Source: an uncultured Pelagibacteraceae bacterium
GTDB taxonomy: Bacteria; Pseudomonadota; Alphaproteobacteria; Pelagibacterales; Pelagibacteraceae
Direction: 5' to 3'
DNA: 64,000 bases
Assembly: GCA_902596515.1 (NCBI GenBank)
Contig: CACJUF010000004.1
Span: 1 to 64,000, forward strand
Both the position numbers and the translations under genes were made by a program. Every line of letters begins with the position of its first letter. The stretch's first letter is position 1. Of this stretch, positions 55,304-62,592 are shown one piece after another. Under the pieces are notes generated by a model. It did not search any database. It worked only from the letters and a program-made list of their open reading frames with translations, and was not told where the DNA came from.

Positions 55304-55684
55304 TTATTTTGATTTTTTTTTCTTTAAACCAAGCTTGTCGCTATGTCTTAATCTTAAAATAACAATTGCACCAGCAATTAGAACAATTGCAATAGCTTCA
55401 TAAACTAATGCTGTTGGATCCATTTCCTTACCTTGAAGAATAATAAATCGTGCTAAAGCAGTAATTGCAATTAACAAAGGAAGGGTAATACTAATTGATT
55501 GTTGGTTCCAAAAAACTCTTACCATTGCTAGCACTTCTAGGTAAAGAAACATTAATAATAAATCAGCTAAAGTTACCGATCTATTCTCAAACATTTTGTA
55601 CATCTCTATACCGACTGCAATAACTGTGCTTATTAAAATGATAACCATTAAAATAAGCTGTAAATTTTTTGCTATTTTTTCCAT
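55304..55684 (-). CDS. PsiE-family membrane protein
   Basis: The 126-residue protein has four hydrophobic segments and matches the phosphate-starvation-inducible PsiE family (LADLLLMFLYLEVLAMVRVFW and ITALARFIIL in the centre). In E. coli, psiE responds to phosphate and cAMP; its molecular function is unknown. The tail is Lys-rich (RHSDKLGLKKKKSK). Its start shares one base with the 55684-56142 gene, and it lies upstream of the photolyase-like gene on the minus strand by 6 bases. Confidence 0.88.
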   Translation of the reverse strand: MEKIAKNLQLILMVIILISTVIAVGIEMYKMFENRSVTLADLLLMFLYLEVLAMVRVFWNQQSISITLPLLIAITALARFIILQGKEMDPTALVYEAIAIVLIAGAIVILRLRHSDKLGLKKKKSK

Positions 55685-56142
55685 TATTTATCTTTACTAA
55701 AAGGCAACCATTTTTCAAATACTGATTTTGAAGAACCTTCATAAGGAATTGAATAAGAATATGGATTCGGACTTGTTAATACTTCAATACCTTTTGAAAA
55801 AACAAATATAAATACAATCACAAAAACAAGAACCATTATTTTAAAAGGGTCAAAATTTTTTGTTTTAAAAACACTAGCTGAATTTTCTTCTGCTCTATGA
55901 AAATGTTTAAAGGTCATATACACGGCAAAGATTAAACCAATGTGAGCTAAAAAAAGACCAGTCCAACCAAAAACAAAAGTTGTGTAAGAAAAAACATATA
56001 AACTAAAAACTGTGGTCCATATAAAGCTTAAAACTAATAAAATTTGCAACCTAACAGTTTTAGGAAGAGATCGGAGATCATTTTTACTGTCATCAAACAA
56101 AATGTTTGCAGTATCTCTCATCCAATTTTTAAGTGATTCCAT
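55684..56142 (-). CDS. Membrane protein of unknown function
   Basis: The 152-residue protein has three or four membrane segments (about residues 31-52, 57-77 and 95-120) and an N-terminal charged helix (MESLKNWMRDTANILFDDSKND). The central FGWTGLFLAHIGLIFAVYMTF is typical of 2TM-like or TRAP-associated membrane proteins, but the family is not clear. It overlaps psiE by one base; function is not inferred. Confidence 0.7.
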   Translation of the reverse strand: MESLKNWMRDTANILFDDSKNDLRSLPKTVRLQILLVLSFIWTTVFSLYVFSYTTFVFGWTGLFLAHIGLIFAVYMTFKHFHRAEENSASVFKTKNFDPFKIMVLVFVIVFIFVFSKGIEVLTSPNPYSYSIPYEGSSKSVFEKWLPFSKDK

Positions 56143-56199
56143 AATTCTAAGATATAGCTAAAAATAAATTTAACAAACTATAAATTGTCCTAAAACTTA

Positions 56200-57387
56200 T
56201 TAATATCTCAGTTTTTTCTTGTGATAATTAATAAATCTTTCAACATTAGATTTATTAAATGTTTTATTTTCTTCAAAAGAAACTTTTTTCATTGAGTATG
56301 CATTACTTTTTGTAATTCTAGATTGAATAGTAATATTCCCTTTGTATAGTTTAAGTTTTACTGACCCATTCACCTTATTTCTTTTTTGATCAATAATTTT
56401 TTGTAATTTAAATCTCTCTTTTGAATACCAATAACCATTATAAATCAGTTCGGCATATCTTGGCATAATCAAATCTTTTTTGTGCATTGTTTCTTTATCC
56501 AATGTCACTGACTCAATAGCTCTATGGGCATGAATCAAAAGTGTTCCGCCCGGTGTTTCATAAACTCCTCTTGATTTAATTCCAAGAAATCTATTTTCAA
56601 CGAGGTCAACTCTTCCTATGCCATTTTTTCCAGCAATAAAATTTAATTTGGTAAGAACGTTTTCAGGATTTAATTTTTTTCCATTTATTCCAACAGGGTC
56701 ACCATTTTTAAAATTAATTGAAATAAAAGTTGGTTTATTCGGTGCTTTTTCAGGGGAAGTTGTTCTTTGGAAAATAAATTCTGGAGCTGAATTTTTTGGG
56801 TTCTCTAAAATTTTACCCTCAGTTGAGGTATGAAATAAATTATCGTCAACAGAAAAAGGGGGTGCACCTTTTTTATCTTTGGGGATAGGTATCTTATGTT
56901 TTTTTGCATAATTAATTAAATCGCTTCTAGATTTTAATTTCCAAATTCTCCAGGGTGCAACAATTTTTATCTTTGGGCCAAAATAGTGATAACCTAACTC
57001 AAATCTGACCTGATCATTACCTTTTCCAGTTGCTCCATGAGATACTGCGTATGCCTTAAATTTTTTTGCTACTCTTATCTGGTCTTTTGCGATTAATGGT
57101 CTTGCTATAGAAGTTCCTAATAAATAAACTCCCTCATAAATCGCATTACCTCGTATCATTGGAAAAACGTAATCTTTTACGAAAAGATTTTTTAAATCTT
57201 TAATTATGATCTTTTTAACACCAAATTTTTTAGCATTATTGATTATTTTTTTTCGATCTATCTCTTGCCCTATATCAGCTGTGTAACAAATGACTTCTGC
57301 GTTATAATTTTCTTGAAGCCATTTTAGAATTATAGATGTATCTAAGCCACCAGAATAAGCTAAGACAATTCTTTTTTTTGATTTCAT
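56200..57387 (-). CDS. argG: Argininosuccinate synthase
   Basis: The 395-residue enzyme joins citrulline and aspartate. The ATP PP-loop is AYSGGLDTSIILKWLQENYN (residues 10-29), the second motif SHGATGKGNDQVRFELGY is at about residues 114-131, and the C-terminus has GTLLIHAHRAIESVTLDKE. The length is that of the standard bacterial type. It follows the IalB gene on the minus strand with a 3-base gap. Other arg genes are not in the window. Confidence 0.98.
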   Translation of the reverse strand: MKSKKRIVLAYSGGLDTSIILKWLQENYNAEVICYTADIGQEIDRKKIINNAKKFGVKKIIIKDLKNLFVKDYVFPMIRGNAIYEGVYLLGTSIARPLIAKDQIRVAKKFKAYAVSHGATGKGNDQVRFELGYHYFGPKIKIVAPWRIWKLKSRSDLINYAKKHKIPIPKDKKGAPPFSVDDNLFHTSTEGKILENPKNSAPEFIFQRTTSPEKAPNKPTFISINFKNGDPVGINGKKLNPENVLTKLNFIAGKNGIGRVDLVENRFLGIKSRGVYETPGGTLLIHAHRAIESVTLDKETMHKKDLIMPRYAELIYNGYWYSKERFKLQKIIDQKRNKVNGSVKLKLYKGNITIQSRITKSNAYSMKKVSFEENKTFNKSNVERFINYHKKKLRY

Positions 57388-57390
57388 TAA

Positions 57391-57897
57391 TTAACTGCAA
57401 GCTTTTTTTGCAGAATTGTAGGCCTTTGTGAATCCTAATAATGAATAATGATCTATGGTTTGTGAACCTTTTTCATTGTAACCAGTAACCATAATTCTTG
57501 ATCCTTTTTTCATAACTTTAACCATTATGTTTTCTTTTTTATTACTCGTCATCCAAGCAAAACCCTGTTGTTTAATATCAAATTTAAATTTGTTATTTCC
57601 TGAAGTTGCTAAAACAGTATTATTTTTGTTAAATTCATATCCAGCAGTTGCACTTATCTCGTTAGAAATTTTTTCATTCGGTCTGAAAGTAACAAATAAT
57701 CTAGCATCTCTTTTATTTGTTTTTGGTGCTTGTAAAACAGGGGTAGATTGAGCAAAACAAACTTTACCAGAACTTTCTTGGATTACTAATGTTTCCCAAT
57801 CTTTGAACTTACCAACTTTTTTTATATCAGCTAAACTAAATGTAATTGGAATGATTAAAAATAAAAATGTAAAGATAAATTTTTTAATTATGGACAT
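57391..57897 (-). CDS. IalB-family periplasmic protein
   Basis: The 168-residue protein has a signal peptide (about residues 1-23, FIFTFLFLIIPITFSLADI) and an invasion-associated-locus-B-like domain: GKFKDWETLVIQESSGKVCFAQS, then DARLFVTFRPNEKISNEIS and MVTGYNEKGSQTIDHYSLLGFTKAY. A pair of conserved Cys residues (KVCFA and KKACS) suggests a disulfide. The family is widespread in alphaproteobacteria, including free-living ones, so a virulence role is not implied. It overlaps the aldo-keto reductase by 10 bases. Confidence 0.85.
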   Translation of the reverse strand: MSIIKKFIFTFLFLIIPITFSLADIKKVGKFKDWETLVIQESSGKVCFAQSTPVLQAPKTNKRDARLFVTFRPNEKISNEISATAGYEFNKNNTVLATSGNNKFKFDIKQQGFAWMTSNKKENIMVKVMKKGSRIMVTGYNEKGSQTIDHYSLLGFTKAYNSAKKACS

Positions 57898-58928
57898 GGA
57901 TTAGGGTATTTCTTTTGAATTTTATTAATATCATTTATTATATCACTGTTTAAATTTACATTTACACTTTCTATGTTTGTTTTCAACTGTTCCATTGTCG
58001 TTGCCCCAATGATAACACTAGTTGTGAAATGTTGAATTTCACAGAATTTTAGAGACATTTGAGTAAAATCTAAATTATATTTTTTTGAAATTTTGTAGTA
58101 TTCATCAATGGCTTTTTGACCATTTTCATTTTTATATCTGTTAAAATTTTTAAATAATTGCATTCTCGATTTTGTAGGTAATTTATTATTTCTATATTTT
58201 CCTGTTAAATATCCAAACGCCAAAGGAGAGTAAGCTAATAATCCGCTTTGCTCCCTAATGGAAATTTCGGCTAAACCAACCTCATACGTTCGATTTAGTA
58301 AGTTGTAAGGATTTTGGACTGACATCATTTTTGGAAGCCCTTTCATCTTTGAGAGTTCAAGAAATTTTGATAAACCCCAAGCAGTTTCATTGGACAAACC
58401 TACATATCTAATTTTTCCTTGTTCAATAAATTTTTTTAAACTTTCTAAAATTTCTTCAAAAGGTGTCCAATCTTTATCATTTTCGTCATGCTCATAACCG
58501 TAGTCACCAAAAAAATTTGTGCTTCTTTCAGGCCAGTGAAGTTGATATAAATCAATATAGTCTGTCTTTAATCTCTTTAAACTTTCATCTAATGCTTCTT
58601 TAATTTTTTTTTTACCAAAACTATTTCCACCACCTCTAATATATTTGTTCGACGTACTTCCACAAACTTTAGTGGCAAGAACAATATCATTCCTTTTTTT
58701 TGTTTTTTGAAACCAATTACCAATTATTTTTTCAGTTTCTCCATAGGTTTCTTCTCTCATTGGAATTGAATATATTTCAGCTGTATCCCAAAAATTTACT
58801 CCTTGGCTCAAAGCAAAATCCATTTGTTCAAAACCCTCTTTCTCTGAATTTTGTTCACCCCAGGTCATTGTACCGAGACAAATTGTACTTACATCTAGAT
58901 CAGTATTTCCTAATTTTTTGTAATTCAT
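57888..58928 (-). CDS. Aldo/keto reductase (Tas-like)
   Basis: This 346-residue TIM-barrel oxidoreductase has the AKR start LGNTDLDVSTICLGTMTWGEQNSEKEG, catalytic Asp and Tyr in NFWDTAEIYSIP, catalytic Lys in IVLATKVCG and His in YQLHWPERST. NADPH site residues are in SPLAFGYLTGKYR and IIGATTMEQLKTN. It is similar to E. coli Tas. The substrate is unknown. It diverges from the Bax-inhibitor-like gene with a 78-base spacer. Confidence 0.93.
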   Translation of the reverse strand: MNYKKLGNTDLDVSTICLGTMTWGEQNSEKEGFEQMDFALSQGVNFWDTAEIYSIPMREETYGETEKIIGNWFQKTKKRNDIVLATKVCGSTSNKYIRGGGNSFGKKKIKEALDESLKRLKTDYIDLYQLHWPERSTNFFGDYGYEHDENDKDWTPFEEILESLKKFIEQGKIRYVGLSNETAWGLSKFLELSKMKGLPKMMSVQNPYNLLNRTYEVGLAEISIREQSGLLAYSPLAFGYLTGKYRNNKLPTKSRMQLFKNFNRYKNENGQKAIDEYYKISKKYNLDFTQMSLKFCEIQHFTTSVIIGATTMEQLKTNIESVNVNLNSDIINDINKIQKKYPNPCP

Positions 58929-59006
58929 TAGTATTTTACAATATTAGTCATTTATTGTTTTTTTTGATATCTTGAATAATTAATAAAAGATTATATATGT
59001 TACTGC

Positions 59007-59771
59007 ATGGAATTTAATAAAAAAGGTATTCTAGGAAGAGCAAAAGAGGCTGCACAACAATCAACAGCAGTAACAGATGAAGGCTTAAGAGCCTACATGT
59101 TAAAAGTATATAACTACATGGCAACGGGAATCCTTATGACAGGGATAATTGCCCTTATAACTTTCAAAATGTCTGTTGTAACCGATAGCTCAGGATCTAT
59201 AGTTGGACTAACTCAAGTGGGTAACGCGATCTATATGTCTGGGCTAAAATGGCTAGTAATGTTAGCTCCGCTTGGAATCGTATTTTACATGAGCTTTGGT
59301 ATAAATAAAATGAGTGCAGCTAAAGCGCAAACAACTTTTTGGATTTTTGCTGCATTAATGGGTCTGTCTCTTTCGTCAATTTTATTAGTTTATACTGGCA
59401 TGAGTATCACAAGAGTATTTTTCATTTGTTCTGCAACATTCGGAGCTATGAGCATATATGGATATACAACAAAAAGAGACCTAACAAAATTAGGATCTTT
59501 TTTAATGATGGGTTTAATTGGTATCATTATCGCATCAATAGTTAATATATTTATGAAGTCTTCAATGATGTATTTCGTAATTTCTATTTTAGGTGTTTTA
59601 ATCTTTGTAGGACTTACTGCTTACGACACACAAAAAATCAAAAACATGTATGCGGCTAGTGACACGGGTGAATTAATGGGCAAAAAAGCTGTAATGGGTG
59701 CATTAACGCTTTATTTAGACTTTATTAATTTATTTATCATGTTGCTTAGACTTTTTGGTCAAAGAAGATAA
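59007..59771 (+). CDS. Bax inhibitor-1/YccA-family membrane protein
   Basis: The 254-residue protein has seven hydrophobic segments, and the family signature GLTAYDTQKIKNMYAASDTGELMGKKAVMGALTLYLDFINLFIMLLR (about residues 205-248) with the conserved A-Y-D-T motif. YccA-like proteins interact with FtsH, and others may be pH-sensitive calcium leak channels. An upstream frame of codons is absent, so ATG 59007 is likely. It converges with the DUF2794 gene (1-base spacer). Confidence 0.94.
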   Translation: MEFNKKGILGRAKEAAQQSTAVTDEGLRAYMLKVYNYMATGILMTGIIALITFKMSVVTDSSGSIVGLTQVGNAIYMSGLKWLVMLAPLGIVFYMSFGINKMSAAKAQTTFWIFAALMGLSLSSILLVYTGMSITRVFFICSATFGAMSIYGYTTKRDLTKLGSFLMMGLIGIIIASIVNIFMKSSMMYFVISILGVLIFVGLTAYDTQKIKNMYAASDTGELMGKKAVMGALTLYLDFINLFIMLLRLFGQRR

Positions 59772-59772
59772 T

Positions 59773-60114
59773 TTAAAGTTTTTTCCAATTAATATTTTTC
59801 AATAGATTATTTAAATCAGACGAATTTCTAAATATTTTTCCATTTGCATCGGTAATTAAATATTTAAGATTTTTATTTTTTGGCTTAAAATTTTTGCAAA
59901 TCTTATACAGAGCATTTTCTGTAGTATTTTTAAAAACACTAAAACCAACTTGTTTGCTTGAAATATTAAGTCCATAGTCTTTCCATGATCCTTCAGAAAC
60001 CATTTTAGCGTATAAATCTAAAATAATTTTCAACTCATCTTTTTCAAAAAAATGTTTTTCTTCAACATTCTTTTTATTAACATTATTGATTATTAGACGT
60101 AGATTATTATTCAT
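59773..60114 (-). CDS. DUF2794-family protein
   Basis: The 113-residue protein has the DUF2794 pattern FFEKDELKIILDLYAKMVSEGSWKDYGLNISSKQVGFSVF, then LYKICKNFKP. DUF2794 proteins are small cytosolic proteins found in alphaproteobacteria and of unknown function. It overlaps yciB by 8 bases on the same strand. No signal peptide or membrane helix is seen. Confidence 0.88.
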   Translation of the reverse strand: MNNNLRLIINNVNKKNVEEKHFFEKDELKIILDLYAKMVSEGSWKDYGLNISSKQVGFSVFKNTTENALYKICKNFKPKNKNLKYLITDANGKIFRNSSDLNNLLKNINWKKL

Positions 60115-60664
60115 TTGTTTTATACTTATTTATTAAACCTATTTGAAAAGCAGTGAATATAAATGTAATTGGTAATAGTCCCCATACTTTAAAATTCACC
60201 CAAAATTCTTCAGATTGAGTTCGCCAAACTATTTCGTTTAGAATTGCTAGACCAAAAAAGAAATATATCCATCTTTTATTTAATATCTCCCATCCTTCAT
60301 CAGTGAGTGAGACAGAGTTACCCATTAATTTTTTTAAAACAGGTTCATTTGTAAAGTACCTTCCAAATATCAGAGCGAATGCAAAGAGAATATTTATAAT
60401 TGTTGGTTTGACATAGATAAAAACTGGATTATCAAAGTAAATTGTTAAGCCTCCAAATAAAGTAATTAAAACTCCACTTAACAAAGGAATCTTCGGTATT
60501 TTTTTTTCTAAAAACCAAACAATAGCTAATGCAATTATTGTCGCAATAATAAATGGGGGAATTGCAATTTTTAAGTCTTTTCCACTATCGTAGTAGTAGT
60601 AAAAAAAAATTACTAGAGGTCCAAAATCTGTTAAAAACTTTAAAAAAGATTTGTTCACAGGCAA
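60107..60664 (-). CDS. yciB: Intracellular septation protein A family (YciB)
   Basis: The 185-residue protein has five or six hydrophobic segments and the family blocks FLTDFGPLVIFFYYYY, PLLSGVLITLFGGLTIYFDNPVFIYVKPTIINILFA and the motif WRTQSEEFWVNFKVWGLLP. YciB proteins are inner-membrane proteins linked to septation and envelope integrity. It diverges from hspQ (82-base spacer) and overlaps DUF2794. Confidence 0.95.
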   Translation of the reverse strand: MPVNKSFLKFLTDFGPLVIFFYYYYDSGKDLKIAIPPFIIATIIALAIVWFLEKKIPKIPLLSGVLITLFGGLTIYFDNPVFIYVKPTIINILFAFALIFGRYFTNEPVLKKLMGNSVSLTDEGWEILNKRWIYFFFGLAILNEIVWRTQSEEFWVNFKVWGLLPITFIFTAFQIGLINKYKTNE

Positions 60665-60746
60665 GATATTAACATAAATAATATTTTCATAGAAACCTTT
60701 AATTTTTCTTATTGATTTTTGTTTTTAAATACCCATACTTAACATA

Positions 60747-61067
60747 ATGGCAATTCAAAAAGCTAAATTTTCAATTGGAGATATAGTGAAACATAAACAC
60801 TTCGACTTTAGAGGTGTAATTTATGATGTTGATTTTGAATTTAATAATTCAGAAGAATGGTATCAATCGATACCAAAAAATGTAAGACCAAGAAAAGATC
60901 AGCCTTTTTATCATCTGTTAGCTGAAAATGATGAAATCACATACGAGGCATACGTTTCCGAGCAAAATCTTCTTGTTGATGACTCAGATGAACCAATTAA
61001 ACATCCTTTAATTGAGGAAATTTTCTCTGGAAAAAAGGGATCTAGCTATTTCAAGCTATCAAATTAA
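60747..61067 (+). CDS. hspQ: Heat-shock protein HspQ (YccV-like)
   Basis: The 106-residue protein matches HspQ/hemimethylated-DNA-binding YccV proteins: KFSIGDIVKHKHFDFRGVIYDVDFEF at the start, RPRKDQPFYHLLAENDEITYEAYVSEQNLL in the middle. HspQ acts as a Lon substrate-specificity enhancer and stress protein in enterics. It is followed by a 161-base spacer that holds a candidate structured RNA. A single-gene unit is likely. Confidence 0.93.
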   Translation: MAIQKAKFSIGDIVKHKHFDFRGVIYDVDFEFNNSEEWYQSIPKNVRPRKDQPFYHLLAENDEITYEAYVSEQNLLVDDSDEPIKHPLIEEIFSGKKGSSYFKLSN

Positions 61068-61121
61068 ATAAATCACTTTTTTAACACATTTAGCTCAAAC
61101 CTTTGACACAGCAATTTGCTT

Positions 61122-61211
61122 TTATGAGGCTAATTCTGATCAAGGGTGCTACTTATTTACCCTTCGTTATTATCTCCCTCTGGCATTCTTGATCAGGCAG
61201 TTTTTTCATAA
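61122..61211 (+). ncRNA. Candidate structured RNA between hspQ and ccmC
   Basis: The spacer contains a perfect 9-base inverted repeat CTGATCAAG/CTTGATCAG (61136-61144 and 61188-61196), an inner GGGT/ACCC stem (61144-61147 and 61159-61162), and an outer 6-base pairing TTATGA/TCATAA (61122-61127 and 61206-61211). A run of six Ts (61201-61206) follows the 9-bp arm by four bases. A TTGACA lies at 61103-61108, but no good -10 is placed. It is 18 bases before ccmC. It could be a small RNA, a leader element or a large terminator. It is not a match I recognise to any known family. Confidence 0.45.
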
Positions 61212-61228
61212 TAAATATTATCTCATAT

Positions 61229-61936
61229 ATGTTTAAATATTTCGAACCGAATAAAATTTTTGCAATAACATCGAAAGCTCCTAAGTATGTATTATTTTTA
61301 TTTATTGTCATTCTTTCAATAGGATTAACAGAGGCGTTAATATTATCTCCTGAGGATTATAAGCAAAGTCACTCCGTCAGAATAATGTATGTTCATGTTC
61401 CAGCAGCTTGGATTTCGCTTGGAATTTTTTCAGCTATTACTTTTTTATCTATAGTTGGATATATTTTTAAAATAAGAAATTTTTTTTTAATCGCAAAAAG
61501 TTTGGCACCATCTGGGTTGGTGTTTAATATAATTGCTCTAGTTACTGGTTCCATATGGGGCAAACCCACATGGGGAACTTGGTGGGCTTGGGACGCAAGA
61601 ATAACTTCAATGTTAATACTAGCACTGTTTTACATAATGTATCTTGTTGCATGGAGAATTTTTGAAGATAATGACAAAGCATTTAAAGTCACGTCAATTA
61701 TCACAATTTTGGGAATTATTAATGTTCCTATAATTAAGTATTCAGTAGATTGGTGGAATACATTGCATCAACCAGCTTCAATCAACATACTCTCGAAGTC
61801 TTCAATTCACATATCAATGCTGTTTCCATTAATGACAATGACTGCGGCATTTGCCCTATTTTCTCTACTGATTTTTTTAATGAAATATAATACAGAACTG
61901 ATAAAAATTAAGAATAAAGGGTTAGATAGATTATGA
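61229..61936 (+). CDS. ccmC: Heme exporter/handling protein CcmC
   Basis: The 235-residue membrane protein has six hydrophobic segments, the heme-contacting WWD domain WGTWWAWDARITSMLILAL (about residues 112-130) and conserved His residues in MYVHVPAAWISLG and LHQPASI. CcmC delivers heme to CcmE. The ccmA and ccmB transporter genes that often precede it are not in the window. It overlaps ccmD by 4 bases. Confidence 0.97.
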   Translation: MFKYFEPNKIFAITSKAPKYVLFLFIVILSIGLTEALILSPEDYKQSHSVRIMYVHVPAAWISLGIFSAITFLSIVGYIFKIRNFFLIAKSLAPSGLVFNIIALVTGSIWGKPTWGTWWAWDARITSMLILALFYIMYLVAWRIFEDNDKAFKVTSIITILGIINVPIIKYSVDWWNTLHQPASINILSKSSIHISMLFPLMTMTAAFALFSLLIFLMKYNTELIKIKNKGLDRL

Positions 61937-62160
61937 TTGAAAATTTATTTTTTATGAATGGATATGGACTGTATGTTTGGTCAGCATTTTCATTTACTTT
62001 AGTAAGTTTTTTGACACTTTTTTTGATTATCAAAATTCAATACAAAAAAGAAAAAAATAAATTTATAGCAAAATTTGGATCTTTAAATTCTGAGAGAGCA
62101 GCTTTTGCAAGATCTCAAAGTATAAACAAAGAAATTTTGTCAAATACTTCAAACATTTAA
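61933..62160 (+). CDS. ccmD: Heme exporter protein CcmD-like
   Basis: The 75-residue protein has a single membrane helix (about residues 12-34, YVWSAFSFTLVSFLTLFLII) preceded by FFMNGYGLYVWSA, the usual CcmD start (G-Y-x-x-Y-V-W). The rest is charged. CcmD helps release holo-CcmE. It is slightly longer than most. It lies between ccmC and ccmE, which makes the call firm. Confidence 0.93.
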   Translation: MIENLFFMNGYGLYVWSAFSFTLVSFLTLFLIIKIQYKKEKNKFIAKFGSLNSERAAFARSQSINKEILSNTSNI

Positions 62161-62170
62161 CTTTTGAAAC

Positions 62171-62590
62171 ATGTATGGGCGAAAAGTTAAATTAAGATTT
62201 TTTTTTATATTATTAATAATAACAACCTTAGCGTTATCAGTCTTTTTATTAATCAAGTCCTTAGAGGAAAACGTTATTTTTTTTAAGTCTCCAACAGAAA
62301 TTAAAACTTTAAGTGAAATTGGTAAAAAGAAAATTAGAATAGGTGGAATGGTTAAAAAAGATTCCATAACTATGATTTCAAAAGAAATTAAATTTATTGT
62401 TACCGATTTTAAAAACGAGATAAATGTTGTTTATTCTGGGGTCGTACCGAATCTTTTTGCTGAAGAGAAGGGTGTTGTTGCTGAGGGATATTTAAAAGAT
62501 AAAAATTTTTTTTTAGCTACAAAAATTTTGGCTAAACATGATGAAAATTATATGCCACCTGAAGTAAAGGCTGCATTAGAGGAGAAATAA
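62171..62590 (+). CDS. ccmE: Cytochrome c-type heme chaperone CcmE
   Basis: The 139-residue periplasmic heme chaperone has an N-terminal anchor helix (about residues 8-27) and an OB-fold domain with [45 protein letters not shown] and the heme-attachment segment [12 protein letters not shown], where His of AKHDENY binds heme covalently. The typical C-terminal extension is short. ccmF starts 2 bases after its stop. Confidence 0.97.
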   Translation: MYGRKVKLRFFFILLIITTLALSVFLLIKSLEENVIFFKSPTEIKTLSEIGKKKIRIGGMVKKDSITMISKEIKFIVTDFKNEINVVYSGVVPNLFAEEKGVVAEGYLKDKNFFLATKILAKHDENYMPPEVKAALEEK

Positions 62591-62592
62591 AT

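Noticed and set aside
61136-61206. The inverted repeat after hspQ as a simple Rho-independent terminator only
   Set aside because: The arms are separated by 43 bases with further internal pairing, and the T run does not directly follow the stem, unlike the compact hairpin at 34279-34302; a terminator role is not excluded but does not explain all the structure.
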